A stretch of DNA of 21,166 nucleotides from Eutypella sp. D-1 (lineage: Eukaryota > Ascomycota > Sordariomycetes > Xylariales > Diatrypaceae), in the NCBI GenBank assembly GCA_023313575.1, contig JAJTTP010000050.1:1-21166 (forward strand). The letters run 5' to 3'. The notes beneath the pieces are model-generated. The model was not told the origin of the DNA. It did no database searches and saw only the letters and a program-made list of their open reading frames with translations. The position numbers and the translations under genes were made by a program. Positions 8,005 through 16,647 of this stretch are shown one piece after another (positions within the stretch are counted from its first letter, which is position 1; every line of letters begins with the position of its first letter).

Positions 8005-8908
8005 TTACTTGAAATCTTTTACTATTCATTGTCTTTTTACTAATCCTTTTTCTGTTTTTAATGCTCTTCTAATTGTTTTTTCGTCACAGTTTATAGATTT
8101 AGCTGCAGCTAAAATAGTAGAATATTTACCGTAAACAGTTCCATTCAAATTATACAAGACAACAGGTCTTGTATTAGTTATACACTTTTGTTTAGTTACA
8201 TCTAACATAGGAGGTCTATTTAAAGCCTTTTCTCTCATTTTTTCTATTGTTTCAGGAGAAAACTTTTACCTTTGTTTAGATTACCGATTCTTTCACGTCT
8301 AGCGTCACTATAAATATCTTTCATTTTTTGACGATCAATTTCAGTGTGTTTGTAACCAAAACTAGAACCTGCTTCTGTCAAAATATTATAGTTAGGGACT
8401 AACAATTTTAAATATTTATCTTCTAAATCCAATAATTCTTTGTTATTTTCCTGAGTAACAATATTAGGATATAAATCTAATACAATAAAAGCAAAATTTC
8501 TCAAATCATATTTTCTAATCGCTAACTTAACTATTTTGCTACCTCTGAAATAAATAACATGATTACTGAATCTAGCGTAAAATCTATTAGTTGCCGCAGA
8601 ACCTATATAATAGTCTTTAGTTACTTATTAACTATAATATATATACCGCTTAAACCTCTAGTGTCGCTTAAAATCTGTTTTCTAGTTTCTTCTAAATTTA
8701 ATTTTTCATAAACATACACTGGCTTTAAACCTAATTCTTGAAGAATTGTTTTTAGTCTTTCAGAAATTTCAATATTATCAGAAGGACGACTTGTACAATA
8801 TCCTCTTTTTACTATGCTTTGATTAAACAGTCTATTATTGTTTACTTTGTTATATTTTATTATAACCCCTTTATTACTTATATTAAATCATTTTGGGCTA
8901 TATTCATA
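8005..8908 (-). pseudogene. GIY-YIG homing endonuclease of intron D, two frameshifts
   Basis: Reads on from exon 3 (EYSPKWFNISNKG…). The catalytic hallmark is clear: SGIYIIVNK then DYYIGSA, with the conserved RFYARFSNHV arginine/helix. After it come NUMOD3-like RRERIGNLNKGKSF and a NUMOD1-like PVVLYNLNGTVYGKYSTILAA tail. Two one-base losses break the frame: near 8626 (AATAAGTAACT where NKVT needs one more A) and near 8263 (AGTTTTCTCC where FSPE needs one more T). TGA at 8028-8026 is Trp; the stop is TAA at 8005. Both losses are in A/T runs, so the gene may be intact in reality. Role: intron homing nuclease. Confidence 0.82.
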
Positions 8909-9100
8909 ACCCAGGAAAGCTGTAGCCACCATAAGTATAAATATAACAGTACCTATAGCTCAAACTAATGTTCTTGGATATCTATAAGATCCGTAATATA
9001 TACCTCTACCTATGTGTAAATAGACCAAAAAGAAAAAAGCAGACGCAGTGTTACTATGTAAGTAACGAATAAACCAACCATTAGAGACATCACGCATAAT
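8909..9100 (-). CDS. cob: cob exon 3 (residues 68-131)
   Basis: 64 codons, [17 protein letters not shown] … YLHIGRG … ATAFLG. Contains two heme-ligand histidines, in YLHSN and YLHIG. With exons 1 and 2 (67 residues) ahead they number 82 and 96, exactly as in yeast cytochrome b. F129 is present (TTC). The exon starts after an intron terminal G at 9101 and ends GGT before intron D. Uses TGA as Trp. No frameshift. Confidence 0.96.
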
Positions 9101-10303
9101 CATAGGTTACAAATATTAAACAACAAATTATCATCTACTATAATCTAATCCCTAGACGCTCTATCTATGGGCTTAGATGTGTAAATATATTTATTTTTAT
9201 AAAGTCTATTTGTATCAATATAACGATTACAAGTATTACTACTAGGTTTTAATCCTAATGCCTTATGTGCTGAACTGAATGAAGTAAATGGCGATCCAGT
9301 TACCATTTCATTATTAACATAAATATAAACAATCTTAGGATTTTCAGATCTATTTTTTATACTATATTTACGCACATTCTCCGTATGTGGTATATTAAGT
9401 TTTACACAAAAAGGAGAATCTTTTTGCATAATATTCTTAAATCTTTCAGTTATATTATTAATAACTTCATTAGTATCACTAACGGATGGATATGTACTAT
9501 ATCTTTTATTGATAATTCCTGCAATATCTAAAAATAAATTCTTACCTTCTGTTGTATAATAATATCCATAAATCTTCAATAATAAAGCCATTCTTCATAA
9601 TTTAAAATCTATCTCTTTACGAGAATAAAATTTAGATGAATCTAAAAACGGCAATAAATAATAGTATAAAGCATCTGTGTTAGCAATAGCTAATGATACC
9701 ACATTAGTTCTTACATTAATAGTATTTGTAATGTTAATAGGTAGGATTTTACTATCAGGATCATTATTATATGTTCTAGCATTACTTGACAAGTTTAACA
9801 AAAAATTTGTTATACCATTTAAACATTCTTGACTTGTATTTTTCTGTGCTACTTGAAAATATAAAGAAGACCCTGTTTTAATTCCGAAAGTACCTTCACC
9901 TTCTATGAATCCTATGAATCAATTTGGGTTTATTATAATTTGAGATTTCGAAGCACCATATGTGAAAATTTCTCTTTTAGAATTCATACTGTTTTTAATA
10001 GATACAATTTTTTTCATATCTACATCAGATATTGCTTTATTAGTAGCTTTTATAAGTGAAACTTCATAAAAACTAAGAAAGTCTAATTTTTTACTGGTAC
10101 GAAGAGGGTAATGATTAAATATATCACATAATTTATCTATATTTAAAGAATCTTCGACAATAAAAGAACAACTATTTCTACTGTTTTCTTCAACTATTCT
10201 ACCAAAACCTAAATTAGATTCAATAGTATGAAGTACTTTTACATCATCAATATGCAAGCTAATTTTAAATCTTAATTTCACATATTTACTAGGATCGGCG
10301 TTT

Positions 10304-10382
10304 AAAAAAATAACCAACCTAAAATCTTAAGTATTATATAAAATTAATAAGTTAAATTTAGATTTTAGTTGGTTATTTTTTT
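10304..10382. repeat. palindromic element 3
   Basis: Arms AAAAAAATAACCAACCTAAA (10305-10324 onward) and its near-complement at 10357-10381 fold into a long hairpin. On the minus strand it reads AACTAAAATCTAAATTTAAC … ATATAATACTTAAGATTTTA, homologous to element 2 at 6976-7055. Inserted in the first LAGLIDADG domain of the intron C HEG. Confidence 0.75.
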
Positions 10383-10424
10383 TCACCGCAGGAGCCTCTC
10401 AATTGAAACTAAAAAATTACCTTC

Positions 10425-10450
10425 CGCTCTTCCCCGGAGGGGAACAGGTA
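10425..10450. repeat. GC hairpin inserted inside a LAGLIDADG motif
   Basis: TTCCCCGGAGGGGAA is a perfect 6-bp-stem palindrome at 10431-10445. It falls between WFSGFT and EGNFLVSI, where a family member would have one or two residues, and causes a frameshift. Confidence 0.7.
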
Positions 10451-10599
10451 AACCCGCTAAATCAGTATAAAAAGTCCTTATTTGTAAAGTTGTCCCTTTG
10501 TACGTAAAAGTTTTCATTTAAACAAGTTGTAAAGTTACGAAATCCCATTTTATTTTTAGAACCCGATACATAAATAAACAATGCTAAAATTATGCCCTC

Positions 10600-10807
10600 A
10601 AAAAGGCATAGACAGATAATCTGAACTACTCTACTTCACAGCAGAGATTGGACTATATCATCACCTAGATTTAGTTCTAAATCTGATGTCAGGCGTATTA
10701 GTCTCTGAAGATCCCCCCGGGGACATAATACACATATACGTTGGTTTCCTGCTGATTGCCTTAGCAATTATAAGGTTTTCCAGCAATTAGCCCGATTTAA
10801 AGAGCAC
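10600..10807 (-). ncRNA. group I ribozyme core of intron C
   Basis: Minus strand: guide GTGCTCT (10807-10801), then TTGCTGGAAAACC, AATCAGCAGGAAACC, GGATCTTCAGAGACTAATACG, GATATAGTCC,  and a P9-like hairpin TATGCC…GGGCATA (about 10610-10590). Confidence 0.85.
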
Positions 10808-10908
10808 ATTATGTTATATATTCAACTAAATTACATGCTTATATATATTAGGATTAGTGAACTAGAATAATATTTATCAACTTAGTGTGTTTTATCTAAA
10901 AAGAACTA

Positions 10909-11711
10909 TTATGAATAGAAAAAAGGGGGAGATGGACGATTATTATCTCTATATGTACTTAGTAACCCCCGGATTTCTATAGTGTTTAAATTTTCTAAAT
11001 CAGGAGAAATTTCCACAGCATATTCCTCAAAGCCAGTAAAAATTTTTAGGTCAAATACTGATGAGAAAAGTAACCATAAAACTCTATTAGGTGATTCGAA
11101 ATTAATACTAATATGGTATTCTCTGTAATCAGACAGAAAGGGACCTATGATATCATATGATCCCTCGATATTAGAGATAGGCTGAATAGAATATACACAA
11201 TATCATATACGAGGCTCCAACTCAGGACAATGTATAACTAATCCCTGAATATTACTATTTAACGCGTACAAACGCCTCAAATTGTATCCTGTAGGGTCCC
11301 TTAAATCTATAATAGCTCCATGATAACAATTTCCCTTTTTTAGAAGAATAGGGGTTAAATCTAATTCCAATTGCTTCCTATTATTTATAGCTAGATATAA
11401 GATAGCTAACAAAGTTAATATGATAAATCATAAGGTTAAATAATTTAAATCTAAACCTAATAGCTTCTTTATTAAAGCTATGATTTGGTCTATATTATCT
11501 AAATTAATACCATCAATGTCTAGTTCCAATCCTTCAACATCAATCCCCAGTCCCTCCAATACCTCTTTTAAACTAGGGTTTTTTTTATTAAAAAAATACA
11601 TAGCTAATGTACCACCTGTTATAGTTTTTATATTAGTAACAGTACTAATATAAAAATTTTCTCATAATAATAGTTCTATTAAATAGTTAGCAAAAACTCT
11701 ACATAATACTT
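10909..11711 (-). CDS. hypothetical membrane protein in the P1 loop of intron C, fused to cob exon 2
   Basis: The frame from exon 2 continues KYYVEF and, if one T is added to the T5 run near 11692-11696, on through FANYLIELLLWENFYI, about 265 residues, to TAA at 10911-10909. It is not a HEG and I do not recognise it. Visible: an acidic segment (SLKEVLEGLGIDVEGLELD), one strong membrane helix (YLTLWFIILTLLAILYLA, near 11440-11390), then a soluble C-terminal half (KKGNCYHGAIIDLRDPTGY … IRGLLSTYRDNN). It contains ITGGTLAM, a near-copy of a cob exon 1 sequence (see findings). Without the added T the ORF would start at an unknown non-ATG codon. Confidence 0.55.
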
Positions 11712-11757
11712 ATGCTCTACTGAATGAAATGCTTCCATTATACTGGGATTATAATGC
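11712..11757 (-). CDS. cob: cob exon 2 (end of M52 to H67)
   Basis: 46 nt: the G that completes Met52, then HYNPSIMEAFHSVEH, matching the conserved HYTPNVDLAFNSVEH of fungal cytochrome b. Bounded by the terminal G of intron B at 11758 and by AGCAT before intron C, whose guide pairs with it. Confidence 0.93.
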
Positions 11758-11773
11758 CATGAGGCTATATTAT

Positions 11774-12855
11774 TTATTTATTTAAATTAGACAACTCTTT
11801 CATCAGAGCTTCTACTTTATTTTCTCTATGAGCTGATCTAGGATTTTTATGAAGAGTATTTACAATTTGAATTCAAACTGAATATTGTAAAGCTTTATTA
11901 CCCTCTAAAGGGTATTTATCAAAAAAAGGAACTAAATCATTTAAAATTTGATCTCTAGGAACTAATCTAAATTTACTTATACCTCTTTTTTCAGTGTATA
12001 CTTTACCGTACCCCAAGGTATTAACTATTAAATTTAAAAGATAAATATTATCACTTTTCTGACCCATTTCAAATACAAGTGTATAATCTTTAACTACATC
12101 CCCTGCAGCTTTTTGCCTTTTTCTAGTAAAGAATGTAAAAGAACTTTCACCTGTCGCAAATCCAGATATTCATCAAGGATCTAGTTTATCCTTTATATTT
12201 AACGACTCAACGGATGATAGTTCTAATTCCACACTAGGGATTATACCTAAAGGTGCTAATTTTTCAAGTAAAGATTCAGATAAGGGATTATTTAATTTAT
12301 TTATTAAAGATAATAGTTTTAAGAACCCTTCAACGTTAGTATGTAATTTATTGTTCATAAGTTCTAATATTTTACAGAAACAAATAAAATTAACAAATTT
12401 AGTGGTTTGTAACGGATATTTTTCAAAATGTGCTATAATTGTTTTCAATTCTTGTCTAGATCTTACTCTGTAACGTGCAGTTTTATCACCAACTGTTGAC
12501 ACTGAACCTACACCAAAAAACAATTGAATTTTATTTAATAATTCTATATCTTTTTTATGTAAAGTAATAATAAAACAAGGTTCTATTGCTCAACCTACAG
12601 CAGCGGTTTTAGATTTAAAGACAGACATACTGAAAGATGATTCCGCGTCAGCAAACCCTGTAACGAATCAGGGACTTAATTTAATACCAGAATTTTTTAC
12701 ATCTACGATAACATTTGTGCTTGGTATGTTCGATTTATTATTTGAATTAGAAATTCCTCCATCTCTTGTGTTGTAGTTGGCTACTTTAACCGCTAAGTAA
12801 AATGTTGGAATTAATAAAGCTAATAAATAGGTAATAATATGCCCAAATTCCTTAT
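11774..12855 (-). CDS. LAGLIDADG homing endonuclease of intron B, apparently intact
   Basis: Continuous in code 4 from about 12855 to TAA at 11776-11774, roughly 350 residues. Motif 1 is WFVTGFADAESSFSM near 12670, motif 2 WWISGFATGESSFTF near 12175; both repeat halves end in typical HFEKYPLQTTKFVNF and FFDKYPLEGNKALQY. The N-terminus has an unusual hydrophobic stretch (HIITYLLALLIPTFYLAV). There is no obvious ATG, so the start is uncertain; the frame is open into the core. It is the only clearly unbroken full-length double-motif HEG of the cob gene here. Role: homing of intron B. Confidence 0.82.
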
Positions 12856-12864
12856 TCTCTCGAA

Positions 12865-12990
12865 AGGCTGGACTATATCATCATGTGTACATTATTTTAA
12901 TGAAGTAACACATGTCTTACCTTTAGTCTCTGAAGATTCAACATATTTATTTGCTGCTTCCCTGCTGATTGTCCAAAATACTATTGGGCG
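12865..12990 (-). ncRNA. group I ribozyme core of intron B
   Basis: Minus strand TTGCTGGAACGCC, GACAATCAGCAGG, TTGAATCTTCAGAGACTAAA and GATGATATAGTCC, in the same order and spacing as introns C and G. Confidence 0.85.
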
Positions 12991-13035
12991 TTCCAGCAAT
13001 TTGTAAGATTTTATAGCTACACATTTTTTCTTTCC

Positions 13036-13061
13036 ATAGCTAATGTAACACCTGTTATAAT
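13036..13061 (-). pseudogene. cob: duplicate of the end of cob exon 1 (IITGVTLAM), probably not retained in mRNA
   Basis: Encodes IITGVTLAM, the same residues as the end of exon 1 (IVTGVTLAM), but with different synonymous codons almost throughout (ACA GGT GTT ACA TTA GCT ATG against ACG GGA GTA ACG TTA GCG ATG). The upstream context (CQE) is not cytochrome b. It carries the 5' splice site paired by the guide of intron B. If retained it would add residues and spoil the heme-histidine numbering, so it most likely leaves with the intron. Confidence 0.7.
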
Positions 13062-14784
13062 TTCCTGACAAATATATACGAGTAAAAAAAAAGAGAGCTT
13101 TTTAAATCGCACAATTTTCATAAGGATAATAATATAACAGGGTATACACTAGCGGTAGCTTTAGCGACACAACAACCCCAATGACTCCGAAATCTTCTCT
13201 GGTTTAAATAAACAACGTACCATTATATTAAAAGGTAACTTTGAAGGCTAAAAAGTAATTTTCTTTACTATGCTAATTAGATAGCAGAATCGCCTCGATT
13301 TCCAACAAAAGTATAATTAAATAATACATAACTAATATAAGGGGCTCCACCTAATATTCATCATCAAATAATTTTTTAAATCTAAATGTACCTTTCTTTG
13401 TTGTAACAGGTGAATTTTTACTGATTCATCTGCCTACTGTTACTTTACTTACTTCAAAGTAATTAGCACATTCAGCATTAGAATTAAATCTTAAACTACT
13501 AGTGTTTTCCTCATTAGTAGCTAAAACATATGAGCCTTGTCTATGGATTACACTAGATAAACCTTTAGAGTTTTTTCTTACTTTTAATATACCTGATTGA
13601 TCAGTTTCAACGTAATTATTTTCACTATATAATAAATCCAAGGTTTCTTTACTAACGACTGGATCATTTATGTTACTATTAAGTCCCATATTTGATCTTA
13701 ATTTAACAATTATATCTTTACCCTCAGGTAGAATATGTTTTCCTTCATAAACTAAAATATAAATTATAACTCAGTTTATAAAATCAACAACTTTAGTAGA
13801 TAGTCAAGGTAAATTTATTAATAAAAAAATTAAAATGTAGGCAGTTTGGTTATTCTTACCTATGTATAGTTCAGTATAAGGTTTTTGTTTTAATTTATTA
13901 GATTTACTATCAAATAAGCTAATAACCATATTTGACCCGTATTTCATAAGATAGTCTTTAATATGAACTAATACGTATCTATTAATTGAGGTTTGAGCCA
14001 ATTTAAAACATACGCTGAAATTATTAACATAAAGCAACCTTCACCTTCAAAGAACCCAAGTAATCATTCATTAGTTATAATTACCACATGATTTTCAGGT
14101 AATCTGAAATTAGTTCTAGCTCTATTCATAAAACTTTTAATAGATAATATTTTCTCGTGTATAATCGAATATGAAGGGTCCAAATGTAAAGGTACTTCTT
14201 TGTCTCTTTCATCCATGAAATTTAAATATAAAGTACGAGCTTCATATCAAGCTAAAAAATCTAAAACTTTTATGGTATTTAATCTGGAAAAAGAATTATA
14301 CATTAATTCTAATAATTTGTTAGTATCTTCTCTAGACGTTACAGCATATTTAGCTGATTTTTCGTTTTTATTTACAACACCTATACCTCCCAGAAATCTT
14401 TGAATATTATATAACACATTTAAATCTTTTATTGCTACGTGTAATATAAAAGAAAAATTAAAACGATGATAGTCAATTAATTCACCTGACTTATTTAATC
14501 TTTTTCTGGATGTTAATGTTATTAAAAAATAACCTTCCCCGTCTGTAAAACCTCTTAATCATTCCGAAAAAATTTTCCTTTCCTCCGGAATAGCTAGCTC
14601 ATGATTTAACTTTATCTTCTTTTAGGTGTAAAACCCCTATCTTCTAAAGATTTAATATTATCTTTTAACTGTGTGCATGAAAAAGAAGGAATCACAGAAG
14701 AAACTTAATACGTGTTTATTTAAGATACCCCACCGATGGGTATTCTGCAGGATAAACATAGAGACAAAAAATTGAAAAACTTTC
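13062..14784 (-). mobile_element. intron A in cob (codon 52), 5' part of a group I intron with HEG; no core seen
   Basis: Starts after TTAGCGAT of exon 1. The guide GTCGCTAA (minus, 13168-13161) pairs perfectly over 8 bp with a terminal U.G, so the HEG lies in the P1 loop. Only about 100 nt separate the guide from the exon duplicate, and I find none of the core elements of introns B to G there. It is probably a truncated intron placed in front of intron B, which has the same insertion site. Confidence 0.7.
13351..14784 (-). pseudogene. LAGLIDADG homing endonuclease of intron A, frameshifted, NUMOD1-like tail
   Basis: Reads on from exon 1 (KVFQFFVSMFILQNTHRWG…). Later frames carry SLEDRGFTPKR and, after a one-base loss near 14617-14624, KLNHELAIPEERK. 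Motif 1 WLRGFTDGEGYF is near 14560, motif 2 WLLGFFEGEGCF near 14060. A second one-base loss follows at once, near 14030 (GCFM… should read GCFYVNNFSVCFK). The C-terminus SLRFNSNAECANYFEVSKVT resembles NUMOD1 and ends at TAG 13353-13351. TGA codons are Trp. With at least two shifts in A/T runs it is either inactive or misread. Confidence 0.78.
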
Positions 14785-14940
14785 ATCGCTAACGTTACTC
14801 CCGTAACGATTTGGACAATAAGACACAAAGCTAATAAAGACCCAAAATTTCATAAATAGCTAATGTTACTAGGTTCTGATGCGTCAATAATATACGAATT
14901 AACTAATCTTAATAAAGGATTACTTTTTTAATATTCTCAT
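14785..14940 (-). CDS. cob: cob exon 1 (residues 1-51 plus two bases of M52), with a +1 frameshift
   Basis: Cytochrome b N-terminus: ATG at 14940, MRILKSNPLLRLVNS … NISYLWNFGSLLALC … QIVTGVTLA. The run at 14924-14929 has six A/T where five are needed for LKSN; as written the frame stops after six codons. With that base removed the exon is 155 nt and the joined protein places H82 and H96 correctly. TGA encodes Trp30. The last 24 bases use GC-rich synonyms (ACG GGA GTA ACG … GCG) that match the guide of intron A. Confidence 0.93.
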
Positions 14941-14961
14941 TTTTTGATTATTATTATAATT

Positions 14962-15041
14962 TTGGTTAAAAAAAATTTAGAGTTAATAAAAGCTCTTATA
15001 TGTATTATATACAATTAATGTAGAAGGAAGGTAATAATAAT
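14962..15041. repeat. direct repeat, copy 1 (5' flank of cob)
   Basis: AAATTTAGAGTTAA … TGTATTATATAC and ATTAATGTA followed by GTAATAATAAT. A second copy is at 16648-16711. It lies just upstream of the cob start, so it may hold a promoter or RNA-processing signal. No match to a known consensus is claimed. Confidence 0.6.
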
Positions 15042-15164
15042 TTTTTTTTCCTTTATAATTCACGCTATGATATCGATGATTTACCACTAATAAACTTATT
15101 ACTGCAAAAGATCCTAACGTTTTGAAGTTAACCGAGATTTTTCTACTTTTGTGCTATACTTTCT

Positions 15165-15360
15165 GAACCTCCGTTCCCCTAGGGAGGGGGCCCCCATCCC
15201 CCGATGGGGATACGGAGGGAGACCGAAGGTCGCGAAAATAAGAAGTATGCGTCCTTGATATCCTCTAAAACTACCGTGGATAATCCTTTAAACGCAGAAT
15301 CTAGGGTTTTTTCTCGCAAAGCGGTCCCCCCCCTGGTTTAAGTTAGACGGCCAGGGCTAC
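15165..15360. repeat. dense GC clusters upstream of cob
   Basis: CCCCTAGGGAGGGG, GGGGGCCCCC, ATCCCCCGATGGGGAT and the flanking CCTCCGT…ACGGAGGG (15170-15230) are stacked palindromes. A C8 run and CCTGG…CCAGGG follow at 15325-15355. No gene seen. Confidence 0.65.
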
Positions 15361-15447
15361 AATGGTATAAGATTAAAACCTATACAATAGTAACCGTACT
15401 ACATATTATTCTACCCTTAAATTCACACAGTTTTTTTTATTTTTGTG

Positions 15448-15552
15448 CCATATCCCATATCCTTCGGTGGGCTACGCCTACAGAAGCGATCCATAAGGTA
15501 ATTTTTCCCGAAGGGATATGGATAAGGTAAATTTTTCCCAGAAGTTGGCGAG
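15448..15552. repeat. GC cluster with short tandem repeat
   Basis: CCCGAAGGGATATGGAT at 15507-15523 matches 7144-7160 exactly. Around it GATccATAAGGTAATTTTTCCC and GATAAGGTAAATTTTTCCC repeat in tandem (15488-15540). Confidence 0.65.
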
Positions 15553-15589
15553 GCTTTTTTTTTTAGTTCTTATTTATATTTATTTATAT

Positions 15590-15960
15590 AACCTTTATTT
15601 TCATTTGAACTGAGTCCACAGTTGAATAAGAAACAGTTTTAAGTTTTCCTCTTTAAGTTCACTAAGCTCTACAGCATTAGGTGTAGAAATATTTAAAGGA
15701 TATTTTCTTTTATATACTCTTACCCTTATCCAAAGAACATAATTCAACAGCTGGTGATTTAACTTAAGGGCTAGAGGCTTGTCTCCATATACGGTAAACT
15801 AAACACGGGTAATTCATTAGCACCTAAACTATTATTCGATCTCGCATCTTTAATAGTACTAGTTGTATATTTATTTACTAAAATACGGGATCTTATAAAT
15901 AAGTAAAAGGTTATCCTACAGGAGTTATTTTAATTGGACATAATTAATATAGAATATTTA
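15590..15960 (-). pseudogene. degraded ORF remnants of unknown origin
   Basis: Protein-like fragments in shifting frames: TSTIKDARSNNSLGANELP, VKSPAVELCSLDKGKS and YKRKYPLNISTPNAVELSE. They look like pieces of one former gene; I do not recognise it. Confidence 0.3.
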
Positions 15961-16117
15961 ATTTATCTATACTAGTTAAACCCTTATTATTAACTATTCA
16001 TAAAATACCTTTATCCTGCTAAAAATTTATAGCTTATATAGTCTCAGAATCCACGGATTCTTACGGATTTTTTATAGTATCCATAAACTTAGGTTTATTT
16101 TTAGTGATCGCGCGCTT

Positions 16118-16348
16118 TTATCTGAGAGGACCTGACTTATACTTTCCTCTCTTTCTTTTATTTTTTTTTAGTTCACTATCTATAATCCCTCCACCTTGAG
16201 GGTTAGAATTATCAGCTTGTAGTATATTAGGTTTATATTCTTTAATTTTAGTTTCTGTCACATCTCCACCTAAGGTATATTTATGCCAAAAGGGTCACTT
16301 GATTTGAGCTGCATTTAATAAATCTTTAAAAGTTATACTAAAATTGTA
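16118..16348 (-). CDS. small hypothetical ORF or C-terminal fragment
   Basis: 76 codons with TGA as Trp, no ATG, ending TAA 16120-16118. Contains AAQIKWPFWHKYTLGGDVTE and a basic tail KKNKRKRGKYKSGPLR. The composition looks coding. Possibly the 3' end of a larger gene that also gave the remnants at 15590-15960. Function unknown. Confidence 0.4.
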
Positions 16349-16383
16349 TTAAGAGCTTGCTGTTTTCCTTCCTCAATAAATTA

Positions 16384-16398
16384 CCCGGAGGGATCAGG
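16384..16398. repeat. GC cluster CCCGGAGGGATCAGG (second copy)
   Basis: Identical 15-mer at 5266-5280, with similar flanks (AAATYACCCGG). Here it sits immediately before the ATG of a plus-strand ORF. Confidence 0.65.
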
Positions 16399-16399
16399 A

Positions 16400-16604
16400 A
16401 TGCCTGATCAAGAAAAAAAAAGAGATATTAAGGATTTATATACAAAACAACCTAAACTTAAAAAAAAGTTTAGAATACTTAAAAACTTCATTATATAATC
16501 CTGTTAAAGACAATGTTAAACTAGTTCAACATGCTAAGAAAGCTTTACCTGGTATGTTGGCAATTATTAAAAGTAAAGTACGCATCATAAAAGAGTTTGG
16601 TTAA
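16400..16604 (+). CDS. small lysine-rich hypothetical ORF (plus strand), one frameshift
   Basis: ATG at 16400, MPDQEKKRDIKDLYTKQ … then SLYNPVKDNVKLVQHAKKAL … KEFG, stop TAA 16602-16604. The A5 run at 16481-16485 is one base too long for a single frame; corrected length about 67 residues. It is very basic and has no family I recognise. It is the only mitochondrial-type coding sequence on the plus strand here. Confidence 0.4.
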
Positions 16605-16647
16605 AATTTGAGTAAACATTCTAAAAAAAAGTTTTTGTAGTTTAATT

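Larger units (their letters stand above)
7646..8908 (-). mobile_element. group I intron D in cob (codon 131/132), with GIY-YIG ORF
   Basis: Begins after CTGGGT of exon 3. A short guide GCCCA (minus, about 8898-8894) pairs with TGGGT including U.G. It ends with G at 7646. The ORF is fused in frame to exon 3 and followed by a core (7870-7725) of the AACAGACTGGGTC type. An intron at codon 131/132 is known from Botrytis and relatives. Confidence 0.87.
9145..10548 (-). pseudogene. LAGLIDADG homing endonuclease of intron C, broken by a GC cluster and a palindrome
   Basis: ATG at 10548 (MGFRNFTTCLNENF…). Motif 1 begins YWFSGFT, then a GC hairpin is inserted (about 10428-10447) and the frame is lost; EGNFLVSI follows in another frame. 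A palindromic element (10304-10382) splits the domain again. From 10317 to 9145 the frame is continuous when TGA is Trp: LRFKISLHIDDVKVLH, motif 2 NWFIGFIEGEGTFG near 9915, and a NUMOD1-like C-terminal region (KIVYIYVNNEMVTGSPFTSF). Stop TAG 9147-9145. The second half is well preserved, so the two insertions are probably recent or recurrent. Confidence 0.82.
9101..11711 (-). mobile_element. group I intron C in cob (codon 67/68), 2.6 kb with two ORFs
   Basis: Exon 2 ends AGAGCAT. The guide GTGCTCT (minus, 10807-10801) pairs over 7 bp with a terminal U.G. The guide lies 900 nt from the splice site because an ORF fused to exon 2 (11711-10909) fills the P1 loop. The core is at 10795-10600, then a LAGLIDADG HEG (10548-9145), then the terminal G at 9101. 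An intron at 67/68 is known from Botrytis relatives. Confidence 0.87.
11758..13035 (-). mobile_element. group I intron B in cob (codon 52), complete with core and LAGLIDADG ORF
   Basis: The 5' site is in the exon-like duplicate TTAGCTAT|G. The guide GTAGCTA (minus, 13020-13014) pairs over 7 bp with TAGCTAT, ending in U.G. The core (12990-12865) has TGCTGGAA, AATCAGCAGG, AATCTTCAGAGACTAAA and GATATAGTCC. The HEG follows and the intron ends with G at 11758 before exon 2. Confidence 0.82.

Noticed and set aside
9145..10317. Three separate small genes on the minus strand
   Set aside because: They share one frame and are separated only by TGA, which is Trp in code 4; they form one LAGLIDADG protein.
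13036..13073. CQEIITGVTLAM as a genuine retained cob exon
   Set aside because: Retaining it would duplicate residues and shift heme ligands away from positions 82 and 96; it is better explained as a stranded duplicate.
14200..14403. Plus-strand ORF of 67 codons
   Set aside because: Antisense to the intron A LAGLIDADG ORF.
15165..15235. Replication origin or CRISPR-like array
   Set aside because: The palindromes are irregular GC clusters without equal-length repeats and spacers; no positive origin signal can be read from sequence alone.
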